NCBI RefSeq assembly: GCF_002994615.1
Contig: NZ_PVNK01000198.1
Span: 1 to 37,453 of the forward strand
Origin: Enhygromyxa salina
GTDB lineage: Bacteria; Myxococcota_A; Polyangia; Nannocystales; Nannocystaceae
Direction of reading: 5' to 3'
Length of the DNA: 37,453 bases
The position numbers and the translations under genes were made by a program. Shown here piece by piece: positions 16,891-24,786 of this stretch (within the stretch, counting starts at the first letter, position 1; every line of letters begins with the position of its first letter). Under the pieces are notes generated by a model. The model did no database searches, had not been told where the DNA came from, and saw only the letters and a program-made list of their open reading frames with translations.

Positions 16891-18359
16891 TCGTCTTCGA
16901 GCTCGTCGTCGGCTTCGAGCTCGTCATCGGCTTCGAGCTCGTCGTCCTCTTCGAGCTCGTCGCCGTCGTCCTCGTCGTCCTCGTCCTCCTCGGGCACCCA
17001 CCCCGCGACGAGGCCCTCGGCGGTGACCTTGCCCGCGCGAACGAGCTCTTCCTCGGCGCCGAGGCGCTCCTTGGGATGGTTGATCACGCCCATCACCACG
17101 CCGCCACACAGCGGGCAGACCTCGTCTTGCTCGCGGAGTTTGGTCCCGCACTTGGGCTCGGAGCAGCGGCGGTCCGTGAACAGGCTGCCGATTGCGAGCC
17201 CGAGCACCGCGAGGCCGACGGCCGAGGGCACGACGATCTCCATCGGCACCTCGACGCCAAACTTGCCGCGGCTGAATAGCCCGCCGAGCATCAGGACTGG
17301 GAAGCCGAGGACCTTGGCCATGCGCAGGGCGCCGCTGCGCTCGATCCGAAACACGGGCTTGCCGACGTTGGCCTCGCGGATGCCCCGGTCGATGTCGCGG
17401 CGCGTCTCGGCTTCCTCGTCTCCGCCCTCCTCGTCGTCCTCGGCCTCTTCCTCGTCGTCGAGACCGAACACGCCCGAGCCCGAGATCAGCTGCTCGGGGC
17501 TCGCCTTGCGGCGGGGATCCACGAGCGGACCGGTGAGCTCGTCGAGATCCGGCGGCGCGGGCCACCCGGCGGGCTCGGGCAGGCCGAGGCGGGCGCGGAT
17601 CGGCGGCTGCTGATCGGCGAGCCAGGCCTGGGCCACGCGCACGAACCCGGCCTGGTTGGGCTGGAGGTTGGCCAGCAGCCGCCGACGTTTGCGCCGATCG
17701 TAGCCCCGGGCCTCAAGCTGCATCGCGAGCAGAAAGCTCATGTCCTGGACCGAGAGCGCGCCGAGGCGAAACTCGGCCCGGGTGGCCCGAAAGCCCCCCG
17801 CGGACTTGGCGTAGAAGCGCTGGCTCGCGTCGGTCGTCATCAGGCCAAAGCCCAGGGCCACACCGGTCACATCGATCAGGCGCTGGTTGTCGGGGTTTGG
17901 CAGGCCCGTGAGCACGCGGTGGGCGTGGGCGACCGCGCGGGCCAGAGCCGGGACCAGGTTCTCGGGCTCGCGCAGCACGATCAGCTCACAGGCGAAGTGC
18001 AAGACCTTGCCCTCGCGGCGCACAAACCACGCGACGGGATCCTTGCCGCGCATCGGCGCGGGCTTGCCAACGACCTCAGCGCGGCGCGCGGGGTCCTCGT
18101 CGTGGATCACGACCTCGGCGTCGAGGCCCTCGTGCCCGGCGTAGCGCAGCAGTCGCAGGACCAGGCGACGCACGCTGGCCTCACCGCCGACCCAGCGGTC
18201 CGGGAAGTACTCGGGGGTCGGCTCGAGCAGCGGCGCGCCCACATAGGCGCGGACGTGGGCGAGGTGCTCGAGCAGCTTGGCGGTCTGCGCGATCAGCCAC
18301 TCGCGCTCCCCTGGCGGGGGCAGCGTGACGTCCTTGGGATCCGCCTCGGCGCCGAGCAT
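16884..18359 (-). CDS. Zinc-ribbon membrane-associated protein with acidic tail
   Basis: 491 residues from the ATG at 18359; a TATGGA hexamer ends 6 nt upstream. Residues 1-300 form a globular domain I do not recognise. An acidic linker follows, then one or two hydrophobic segments (VLGFPVLMLGGLF; VVPSAVGLAVLGLAIGSLF), a zinc ribbon (CSEPKCGTKL...CPLCGG) and a long Asp/Glu tail. The tail is coded by a near 24-bp repeat at 16886-16965. It converges on the Ca-binding lipoprotein gene. A broken relative lies at 19813-19973, so the family was once duplicated here. Confidence 0.7.
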   Translation of the reverse strand: MLGAEADPKDVTLPPPGEREWLIAQTAKLLEHLAHVRAYVGAPLLEPTPEYFPDRWVGGEASVRRLVLRLLRYAGHEGLDAEVVIHDEDPARRAEVVGKPAPMRGKDPVAWFVRREGKVLHFACELIVLREPENLVPALARAVAHAHRVLTGLPNPDNQRLIDVTGVALGFGLMTTDASQRFYAKSAGGFRATRAEFRLGALSVQDMSFLLAMQLEARGYDRRKRRRLLANLQPNQAGFVRVAQAWLADQQPPIRARLGLPEPAGWPAPPDLDELTGPLVDPRRKASPEQLISGSGVFGLDDEEEAEDDEEGGDEEAETRRDIDRGIREANVGKPVFRIERSGALRMAKVLGFPVLMLGGLFSRGKFGVEVPMEIVVPSAVGLAVLGLAIGSLFTDRRCSEPKCGTKLREQDEVCPLCGGVVMGVINHPKERLGAEEELVRAGKVTAEGLVAGWVPEEDEDDEDDGDELEEDDELEADDELEADDELEDDQ

Positions 18360-18420
18360 GGCGGGTCCATAGCACGTTCCCACCGCAGGCTGACGAGAGC
18401 CCACCGCTGCCCTCGCCGAC

Positions 18421-18582
18421 TGTCTTTAACGTCTCCTGACTCGGGGCTGCGCCCCGACAACCTCGCTGCGCTCGGCCCCCAGGTCCTGGGAGACTGTCTT
18501 TAGCGTCTCCTGACTCGGGGCTGCGCCCCGACAACCTCGCTGCGCTCGGCCCCCAGGTCCTGGGAGACTGTCTTTAACGTCT
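18421..18582 (+). repeat. Dispersed repeat, copies B and C in tandem
   Basis: Two 74-bp units (18421-18494 and 18495-18568) differing mainly at one base (ttaacg/ttagcg), followed by 14 bases of a third (18569-18582). Each has a hairpin (tcggggctgcgccccga) and the ends GTCTCC...GGAGAC. The partial third unit runs into the stop codon of the ferritin-like gene at 18581. It fills most of the gap between that gene and the zinc-ribbon gene. Confidence 0.92.
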
Positions 18583-19426
18583 AGAGCGAGCGGACTGGGA
18601 TTGCTCGGTCACGCAGCGGCGTCAGCACCTGGGACTGCATCGCCGCGTGGGCCATCTCGAGGTAGGTGTCCGAATGCATCCACCCCAGCGGGTGAGCCTC
18701 GGAGTCGGGTTGTGGCGCCGCCCCCTGGGCAATCTCGTGCCACAGCTGCTCGATCGGTGCGATCGCTCGCTCGGCAGAGTTCGCCAGCTCCGCCCGCTCG
18801 CCGGGGCTCAGCAGCGGCAACGCCCAATCGAGGAACCAAAAGCCGAAGGTCCCATGCGCCGCCTCGTCGCGCACGATGGTCCCGAGGATCGCCTTGGGCA
18901 GCGGGTGCTTGGCGGCGTGCCACGCCCCCCGCAGCAGCGGAATGCTCACAGCCTCGCCCACGCAGTAGAGCCGAACGACGATGTCAGCGGCCCGCATCAG
19001 CGGCGACAGCGACGAGAGCGGATCGCGGATCAGCTCCTGCGGCCGGTGGAGGATGTTAGTGCCGCCACCGAGCGCGCCGGCCATGCGAGCGCACAGCTCG
19101 ACATGGACCAGCTCGTCTTGGGGAAAGCGAGTGGCGAAACCGATCAGATCCAGCGGCGCCCGGGCCTCGACCATCGCCCGCAGCGAGAGGAGGGTGGCCG
19201 CCGCGGTCCGGTGCTCTTGGAACGCAGCGCGCGTCCAGGCGCCGCGGGCCATCAACAGCACGTCTTCCTCGTAGACCGACGCGTCGAAGTCGTCCCACGG
19301 CATCGCCTCGACCTCAGGGCGCATGCGTCGATAGCGTCGCTCGGGGCCCTCTCCAAACAGCTCGAGTTCGAAGGGCTCGAGCTCGTCGGTGGGCCACTCG
19401 GCCGGCTTTGGAATCACCAGACTCAC
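18581..19426 (-). CDS. Ferritin-like diiron protein
   Basis: 281 residues, soluble, all-helical. Two ExxH motifs typical of ferritin-like diiron carboxylates are visible: DELVHVE (about residue 105-111) and DEAAHGTF (about 188-195). Additional carboxylates in helix 1 (QEHRTA) and helix 3 (GEAVSIPLL) complete a plausible site. It could be an AurF-type or other diiron oxygenase; the substrate is unknown. Its GTG start overlaps the stop of the upstream lipoprotein gene (GTGA), so the two are an operon. The stop codon is partly built from a dispersed-repeat copy. Confidence 0.75.
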   Translation of the reverse strand: MSLVIPKPAEWPTDELEPFELELFGEGPERRYRRMRPEVEAMPWDDFDASVYEEDVLLMARGAWTRAAFQEHRTAAATLLSLRAMVEARAPLDLIGFATRFPQDELVHVELCARMAGALGGGTNILHRPQELIRDPLSSLSPLMRAADIVVRLYCVGEAVSIPLLRGAWHAAKHPLPKAILGTIVRDEAAHGTFGFWFLDWALPLLSPGERAELANSAERAIAPIEQLWHEIAQGAAPQPDSEAHPLGWMHSDTYLEMAHAAMQSQVLTPLRDRAIPVRSL

Positions 19427-19728
19427 TGGAGCCCGGGGCCAACATGCTGCTCGGCACCCAGCGGGCTCGCGCCGCCCTCCGTGCCGCCCGTCTCGGTGCC
19501 CGTGTCTGTCTCGCCGCCCGTGCCCGTGTCTGTCTCGCCGCCCGTGCTCGTGTCCATGCCCGCGCTGGTGGTCTCCGTGCCCGTGCTCGTGCTGTCCGTG
19601 CCCGTGGTCCCCTGCGGTTCGTTTGAGACGCTGAGGTTACACGCCGTCTCTGCAACACCAACACACACGAGCGTCGCCATACGGGCGTTTGAACTCAACA
19701 GTTTCCGGGCCCGCTTGCGAACAGTCAT
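19423..19728 (-). CDS. Short Thr/Gly-rich lipoprotein
   Basis: 101 residues. An Arg/Lys-rich start and a hydrophobic stretch lead to ETAC, an acceptable lipobox. The rest is low-complexity, including GGETDTGT repeated twice. No domain is visible. A TAGGGT hexamer ends 6 nt before the ATG. It is translationally coupled to the ferritin-like gene and may be a surface anchor or a decayed, lineage-specific lipoprotein. Confidence 0.6.
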   Translation of the reverse strand: MTVRKRARKLLSSNARMATLVCVGVAETACNLSVSNEPQGTTGTDSTSTGTETTSAGMDTSTGGETDTGTGGETDTGTETGGTEGGASPLGAEQHVGPGLQ

Positions 19729-19755
19729 GGTGCCACCCTATCCGAGCGCTCCGAA

Positions 19756-19815
19756 AGTCTCAAGCACTGGCGAGGTTGTCGGGGCGCCGGCCCGAGTCAG
19801 GAGACGATAAAGACA
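19756..19815 (-). repeat. Dispersed repeat, decayed copy D (inverted)
   Basis: On the minus strand it reads tgtctttatcgtctcctgac and then the hairpin and the acaacctcg block. The right half has diverged. It is in opposite orientation to copies A-C and abuts the left edge of the pseudogene at 19813. Confidence 0.75.
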
Positions 19816-19973
19816 TCGATCAGGCGCGGGTCGTCGGGCTCGGCCAGACCCGTGAGCAGGCGGTGGACGTGGGCGAGGTGCTCGAGCAGCTCGGCGGCCC
19901 GCGCGACCAGTCAGTCGCGCTCCCCTGGCGGCGGCACCACGACGTCCTCGAGGCCCGCCTCAGCGCCGAACCT
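19813..19973 (-). pseudogene. Remnant of a duplicate of the zinc-ribbon protein gene
   Basis: The sequence aligns with the 5' part of the gene at 16884-18359 in two blocks: near 17870-17932 and near 18254-18359. About 330 bp between the blocks is missing, and the junction lies on a cgtgggcga direct repeat present at 17924-17932 and 18254-18262 in the parent. The start codon has become AGG (19973-19971) and a Trp codon has become TGA. Weak similarity continues upstream to about 20005, covering the parent promoter region. It is a dead copy. With repeat copy D it accounts for most of the gap between 19728 and 20057. Confidence 0.8.
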
Positions 19974-20056
19974 GGCTGCAGGGCACGATCCACCGCGGGC
20001 TCATGGGTGGCCGCGATGTCCAACCCGCCGTGGCCTTGTTAGGATACCGCGTCGCC

Positions 20057-21649
20057 ATGACGAAGAAATACTTGGATTCGGTCCGCAAGCTGCTCTCGCG
20101 CCGCCGCGCCCTCCAGGGGATGTCGGCGCTCGTCGGCACCGCTGCCGTCGGGTGCACAGCCTCGACCGGCGATGGGGAGGGCGAGACCGGCGACACGGAG
20201 ACGGGCGGCGATGGGGGCACAGATAGCGACGAGACCGGCACGACGATGGCGAGCGGCGACGGCGACGGCGACCCGGGCGACGGAGACGGCGACGACGACG
20301 GCGACGACGACGGTGACGGCGACGGCGACGGCGACCCGGGAGACGGCGACGGAGACGGAGACGACGCCTGCGTCGACAACACCAAGCTCTCGGTCCAGGA
20401 GGCCCTCGTCAACGTCGAGCACATCATCGTCCTGTGCATGGAGAACCGCTCCTTCGATCACTACTTCGGCGCGCTGCAGCTCGAGGAGGAGCACCCCGAC
20501 GTCAACGGCCTCAGCGGGACGGAGAGCAACCCCGACGGTCAGGGCAACGACATCCTGGTCAACAAGCTCGACAACTACGAGCCCCTCGATCCGCCCCACC
20601 AGTGGGACGAGGTCCACGCGCAGTGGAACAACGGCGCCCTCGACGGCTTCGTGACCGAGCACATCGCCGAGCACGACGACTCGGTCAAGCACGAGGTCAT
20701 GGGCTACCACAACCGCGACGATCTGCCCGTGCTCTACGCCCTGGCCGACAACTACACGCTGTGCGACGCCTGGCACTGCTCGCTGCTCGGAGGGACCTGG
20801 GCCAACCGCTACTACCTCCACTGCGCCACCTCCAACGGTGGAAAGCAGAACGTCCCGGCCTTTCTCCCCTTCACCTACACGACCATCCAGGACGTCTGCG
20901 ACGACGGCGGGATCTCCAACAACAACTACTACGCTGGTATTGTCCCGTGGCGCTGGGGCGCCTTCCCTGGCGATTTCTCGGGCACCGACAGCTTCGACGA
21001 ATTCTTTGAAAACATCGACAACGGCGTGCTCGAGGAGGTCGTGATCATCGATCCCGACTTCATGAGCAACGACGATCACCCGTCCCACAACATCATGCTG
21101 GGCCAGGCCTTGATCGCCACAATCTACCAGGCCCTGGCCCAGTCGCAGTACTGGGACAAGTGCCTGCTGGTCATCACCTACGACGAGCACGGTGGCTTTT
21201 ACGATCACGTCGTGCCCGGCACGACGCCCGACGATGAAGGGCCCGAGTTCGAAAACCAGGGCTTCCGCGTACCTTCGGTGGTGATCGGTCCCCACGTGCG
21301 CAGCGGCTGCGTCAACCACACGGTCCTCGATCACGCCAGCTTCCCGGCCACGGTCACGCGCAAGTTCGGCCTGCCCGAGCTCAACTCGCGGACCGAAAAC
21401 GTCAACGATCTCGCCTCGTGCATCGACCCGACCAAGATCGACAACCCGAGCCCGCCCGCGCCGCTGCCGATCGTGGTCATCCCCGAAAAAGAGGTGCTCG
21501 CGCAGTGTGGCGTCGAGACCTCGCAAGAGGAGCTGATGCGGGTGACCGGCAACTGGCCGATCACGCCCGAGATGACCGAGCGGGTGCGTGGGCAGATCAA
21601 GCAGCTGCTGCGCGTCGGTGAGCGCCTCGGGGCGGTCAAGCTGGTCTAG
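20057..21649 (+). CDS. Tat-type lipoprotein phosphoesterase (phospholipase C / AcpA family)
   Basis: 530 residues from the ATG at 20057; in-frame sequence upstream is not signal-like. The leader has SRRRALQG (14-21), a twin-arginine motif, and a lipobox ending at Cys33. A Gly-Asp repeat linker follows (about 40-105). The catalytic domain (Pfam phosphoesterase, phospholipase C/acid phosphatase) shows MENRSFDHYFG, LLGGTWANRYYLH with the likely nucleophile Thr, and TYDEHGGFYDHVVPG. It would hydrolyse phosphate esters or phospholipids outside the inner membrane. TAGGAT ends 11 nt before the start. The last 48 bp are duplicated at 27532-27579, and the final Val and stop codon lie in sequence that matches a foldback-element end (gtctagcagccc). 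Confidence 0.9.
   Translation: MTKKYLDSVRKLLSRRRALQGMSALVGTAAVGCTASTGDGEGETGDTETGGDGGTDSDETGTTMASGDGDGDPGDGDGDDDGDDDGDGDGDGDPGDGDGDGDDACVDNTKLSVQEALVNVEHIIVLCMENRSFDHYFGALQLEEEHPDVNGLSGTESNPDGQGNDILVNKLDNYEPLDPPHQWDEVHAQWNNGALDGFVTEHIAEHDDSVKHEVMGYHNRDDLPVLYALADNYTLCDAWHCSLLGGTWANRYYLHCATSNGGKQNVPAFLPFTYTTIQDVCDDGGISNNNYYAGIVPWRWGAFPGDFSGTDSFDEFFENIDNGVLEEVVIIDPDFMSNDDHPSHNIMLGQALIATIYQALAQSQYWDKCLLVITYDEHGGFYDHVVPGTTPDDEGPEFENQGFRVPSVVIGPHVRSGCVNHTVLDHASFPATVTRKFGLPELNSRTENVNDLASCIDPTKIDNPSPPAPLPIVVIPEKEVLAQCGVETSQEELMRVTGNWPITPEMTERVRGQIKQLLRVGERLGAVKLV
21597..21644. repeat. 48-bp direct repeat, left copy
   Basis: It is identical over 48 bp to 27532-27579 and lies in the last codons of the phosphoesterase gene. 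The two copies bracket 21645-27531. Identity ends abruptly on both sides. Confidence 0.93.
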
Positions 21650-21831
21650 CAGCCCTAAATCGAGCGCTGATTTGAAAAGCTGGATGACTTAGGGCGAGTA
21701 CGAGCCGAAAGGCGAGCGTTTGGGGTCAGCGGAGGGGGCTTCGCCGCCGCAGCGAGGGGCCTTTTCGAGAGGCCCCTTGAAGATTAGAAGGCCTGAGTCG
21801 AGCGCGCAGCGCTTGATTTAAGTCTAGCAGC
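21645..21831. repeat. Segment with 12-bp direct repeats and inverted ends
   Basis: gtctagcagccc occurs at 21644-21655 and again at 21820-21831. Inside, the ends are imperfect inverted repeats (taaatcgagcgctgattt against a complement ending agcgcttgattta). The interior includes a hairpin, aggggcc/ggcccct. It may be a second short mobile repeat inserted beside the foldback element. No gene was seen. Confidence 0.45.
21755..21777 (+). terminator. Hairpin downstream of phosphoesterase gene
   Basis: A 7-bp perfect stem (AGGGGCC at 21755-21761, GGCCCCT at 21771-21777) with a 9-nt loop and only a short T stretch. It could act as a terminator or be part of a repeat element. Confidence 0.35.
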
Positions 21832-21989
21832 CCGTGGTGCAATGCATCGTGTCGCCTCGCGCCGGATTTTTCACCGAGGGCGCGAAGCCAAAACGCCGCT
21901 GTACCGGGCGTACTGCAAGTTTTGGCGACAAAGCCCTCGACGAAAAGGCCAAGCGAGGCGGCGCGAGGCATTGCACCACGGGCTGCTAG
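21824..21989. mobile_element. 166-bp foldback MITE-like element
   Basis: Perfect 22-bp terminal inverted repeats (21824-21845 and 21968-21989, outer end ctagcagccc). The inside continues as an imperfect palindrome: a TTTTC-cgaggg-gcc-AAAAC arm on each side meets near 21900. It has no coding capacity, so any movement would need a transposase from elsewhere. It ends 10 bp from the stop of the metallopeptidase-like gene. Its centre is the left edge of the tandem duplication. Confidence 0.75.
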
Positions 21990-21998
21990 TCGGGCGCG

Positions 21999-23111
21999 TC
22001 AAGGAAAGGGGGCCAGGCGAATGGTCAGGGTCTGCGACTGCTCCGGCTCGGCGAACAAGATGAGCTCATACATGCCCGCGCGAAAATTGAACACCGTCGT
22101 CAGATCTGTACTCGTGTAGAGATCCGGCTCGGCGGAGCACGGCGCGCACTGTTGAATGTTGAAGTCCAGCGTCGCGGCCTCGCCGTCTTCACCGACGATG
22201 AATACCCCCGTCCTCATCTCTTCGGGAAACCAGATGCGTCGCGTCGCCACCGTATGGCTCCGGAGCGGGCCGATCGTTCCTGGGTCACTGCAATCCATCG
22301 AGACCTCGAACACGACCTCCTCGTCGGGGTCTGCGGTGGCGTCGGGCTCGCCCCCGCACTCCCCCAGACGCGCGCGGTACTGTTGATTGTGGCACAGGGG
22401 ATAGCTCCCATAGTCATCGAGGAGATCTTGCAGTTCGACCCCGAGGACCGCTCGGGTCGCGTCCTCCCAGTCCTCGATTGCGTTGTCGAAGGGTATCGCC
22501 TCGCATAGCGCGGCCACGGCCTCCGAGCCGTAGCTCTCGACGAGGAACGAGGCGAAGTGTCCCGCCCGGCGGTAGCGCCCAAACGGCACTGGCGCGGCGG
22601 TCAGGAGCTCGCCGATCTCCCCCGGGAGCTCGGGGTCAGTCCACCAGCGCCAGTAAAAGCGTGGTTCGGCGAAGTACTCGGCGAGCCCCTCCTCGATCAC
22701 GCTCGGGCAGAAGCGACCTCGGCCGGTGTAGCTCACGGCGTGCGCGGTCTCGTGCATGTCCGGGACGGTCCGGGTGTGAGGGACGCCCGCGGCCGTGCAC
22801 GCGCCGAATTCCGGCGGGCACTTGCCCTCCCAGATTTGTTGAGACATCCAGCGGTAGTCATAGTGCAGAGACTCGTCAAAACCGAAGAACTCGACGAGCG
22901 AGGCCGAGTGCCTGTCCACCGCCCCGAGGCTCCCGCCGCAAGCATCCTCTTCACCGCGCTCGTAGCCGTACACCGACACGTGCTCGCCCTCCCACACATA
23001 GGTGTACTCGTCGCGCCAATTCGGGGCATCGGGCTGGCATCCGGCGAACACGACGAGGCTCACCGCCAGGAGCCCGAGGTGCCCGTGGTTTTGTCGTTTG
23101 ATCCGTGCCAT
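21999..23111 (-). CDS. HExxH metallopeptidase-like lipoprotein, copy 1
   Basis: 370 residues from the ATG at 23111; the frame is open upstream, but that part is the shadow of the preceding gene. The signal peptide ends in VFAGC (Cys25). MHETAHAV places a zinc-binding HExxH at 120-124, and EEGLAEYFAEP 17 residues later gives a likely third ligand, Glu141, as in gluzincin peptidases. Several Cys suggest disulfides. The C-terminal 120 residues look like a beta-sandwich. The ATG overlaps the stop of the preceding gene (TAATG), so the pair is coupled. Substrate unknown. The third codon position is less GC-rich than in the housekeeping genes, suggesting acquisition. Confidence 0.8.
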   Translation of the reverse strand: MARIKRQNHGHLGLLAVSLVVFAGCQPDAPNWRDEYTYVWEGEHVSVYGYERGEEDACGGSLGAVDRHSASLVEFFGFDESLHYDYRWMSQQIWEGKCPPEFGACTAAGVPHTRTVPDMHETAHAVSYTGRGRFCPSVIEEGLAEYFAEPRFYWRWWTDPELPGEIGELLTAAPVPFGRYRRAGHFASFLVESYGSEAVAALCEAIPFDNAIEDWEDATRAVLGVELQDLLDDYGSYPLCHNQQYRARLGECGGEPDATADPDEEVVFEVSMDCSDPGTIGPLRSHTVATRRIWFPEEMRTGVFIVGEDGEAATLDFNIQQCAPCSAEPDLYTSTDLTTVFNFRAGMYELILFAEPEQSQTLTIRLAPFP

Positions 23112-24436
23112 TAGAGCCAGCTTGTGTGGGGGACAGTGACGGTCCAGCGCTCGCCCTTTGCGTCGAAGTGTTCGATCACGAAGCTGTCGATGACCCATCC
23201 GCTGCCGTCCTTGCGCGCGGTGATCGCGGACGCGTTGGTGCCCCAGCGCAGGTCGTAGATCGCCCCCGCCCCCACGCCGCTGAGGACGAAGTGCGCCTCG
23301 CCGGCTTGGATCGCGTAGACCGGAGCGCCGCTGCGATCACTTTGGATCGCGCCGAGCCCCACTTGATAGAGACGAATCGCCACGCGCTCGACCGGCAGCA
23401 CCGCGATGCCGTTGGTCAAGGAGGCGGGCCCGTCACCGTAAAGCTCGAGCTCTTCGAGGGTCCAGCCCCCGTAAGGCTCACCCTCGGTGATCTCGAGTTG
23501 GGAGCACCACGGGGCGGCACAGTCGGTCGCCTGAGATGCGAAGCTCCCGACGCCAAACACCTGCCCGCCGTGCAATTCAGGGCCCATGACGCTGGCGGGA
23601 GAAGACTCAACGAGGTGCGTGACGCTGTTGATCCCCGGCGAGATTGGCACGGCCTCTTCGAAGAACTCCGTGTTGTTGAAGTCGTTGTCGTGGCAGCTGA
23701 GGTAGTCGTCTTCACTCTCGGGGAGCGACGCCGAGTCCACCTGCGCCGACCCCAGCGTGATGACGAAGCCATTCAAGCCGGGCCAGTCACCGTTTTTACC
23801 GTTATTTATGGTCCACGAGACAGGCGTGAGCTTGCCGGGGACGTCGGTGAGCTTGTAGAGCGCGTTGAAGCAGTCCTGTTGATGGCCGGCGAGCCAATTT
23901 TGCAGCTTCTGAGCTTGGTTCTCGCCCACGAAAAAGTCTCCGCTGTCGATCATGTTTTGAATGCGCATGGGGATCGACCGACAGACCTGCTCGACCATGT
24001 CGGAGGCGCAGTATTTGACGAGTAGATCCAGGTTGGGCGGCTCTTCGGGGTCGCAGCAGGCCATGACCGCCGGCATCTCGTAGGGTTCGTCGTGTGGGCC
24101 GAAGTCGTGGGTCTCGTCGCACTTCTCGGGGTCACCGAGGGTTTGGGCGCAGTCGCCCAGGAGTGTGGTGAAGGAGATCGACGCAGAGAAACTTCCCTCG
24201 CACTGGTAGACTGTTCGCGTCTGGCCGTCAGCTGCCAGCGTGCAGGGGTAACCTTCTTCCCCCTGTTCGTCCTCTTCACCGGCGCCCGTCTCCCCGGCGT
24301 TGACTCCGCCGCATTCATTCTTATCAACCACCCATTCGCAGATGGGGTCGAGTTCCTGCTCATCGGCACAAGCTCCGAGCAAGACGGCGAGGATCAGTAT
24401 AGGGTGGGCTTTTATAGGTCGATGGTATCGAGACAT
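23111..24436 (-). CDS. Cys-containing lipoprotein, copy 1
   Basis: 441 residues; the signal peptide ends in LLGAC (Cys23). A Gly/Glu-rich linker (GETGAGEEDEQGEEG) leads to a Cys-rich middle with an Asn/Asp-rich stretch (CHDNDFNNTEFFEE) and a beta-rich C-terminus. No family is recognised. It is the first gene of the operon; a TAGACT hexamer at 24452-24447 ends 10 nt before the ATG. Tight coupling to the metallopeptidase-like gene suggests they act together at the envelope, for instance as a protease and its partner or substrate (inference). Confidence 0.75.
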   Translation of the reverse strand: MSRYHRPIKAHPILILAVLLGACADEQELDPICEWVVDKNECGGVNAGETGAGEEDEQGEEGYPCTLAADGQTRTVYQCEGSFSASISFTTLLGDCAQTLGDPEKCDETHDFGPHDEPYEMPAVMACCDPEEPPNLDLLVKYCASDMVEQVCRSIPMRIQNMIDSGDFFVGENQAQKLQNWLAGHQQDCFNALYKLTDVPGKLTPVSWTINNGKNGDWPGLNGFVITLGSAQVDSASLPESEDDYLSCHDNDFNNTEFFEEAVPISPGINSVTHLVESSPASVMGPELHGGQVFGVGSFASQATDCAAPWCSQLEITEGEPYGGWTLEELELYGDGPASLTNGIAVLPVERVAIRLYQVGLGAIQSDRSGAPVYAIQAGEAHFVLSGVGAGAIYDLRWGTNASAITARKDGSGWVIDSFVIEHFDAKGERWTVTVPHTSWL

Positions 24437-24688
24437 CCCACGACGAAGTCTAGGCCGGCGCCTGGGCGCGGCTAGACGCGAAGCATTTCAGCGTATCGGC
24501 AATTTTGTCATCAATTTAGTTACGAACGTAAGTAGAAGAACGGGACATCGGCACACCCCGGAGATTCGACCCAGGCGGCCATGTCGTCAGGCAAATCTAC
24601 AGCTTAGAACCAGACCGATGTTCCGGGTCGGTGGCCGCCGAGCCGCGCAGCGCGCCCAGCCGCGCCCGCGCCCAACCCCGCGTGTCGA
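24437..24688. other. Upstream region of duplicated operon, unit 1
   Basis: A 252-bp non-coding stretch. An AT-rich patch at about 24495-24540 (caattttgtcatcaatttag) stands out from the surrounding GC-rich DNA and could aid transcription of the operon. The distal part is GC-rich (cgcgcccagccgcgcccgcg). No gene was seen. Confidence 0.6.
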
Positions 24689-24777
24689 GTACCGGGCGTA
24701 CTGCAAGTTTTGGCGACAAAGCCCTCGGCGAAAAGCCCAAGCGAGGCGGCGCGAGGCATTGCACCACGGGCTGCTAG
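24689..24777. mobile_element. Right half of the foldback element (truncated copy)
   Basis: It carries the right arm and the right 22-bp terminal repeat (24756-24777) but not the left half, because the duplication breakpoint cuts the element at its centre. Confidence 0.85.
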
Positions 24778-24786
24778 TCGGGCGCG

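Larger units (their letters stand above)
21901..24688. repeat. Tandem duplication, unit 1 (2,788 bp)
   Basis: The unit runs from the centre of the foldback element (gtaccgggcgtactg) to cccgcgtgtcga. Unit 2 follows directly. They are nearly identical, with scattered base changes and one 6-bp length difference inside the metallopeptidase-like gene. Confidence 0.93.

Noticed and set aside
20260..20370. Gly-Asp coding repeat in the phosphoesterase as a possible separate repeat element
   Set aside because: It stays in frame and matches the low-complexity linkers common after lipoboxes in this bacterial group.
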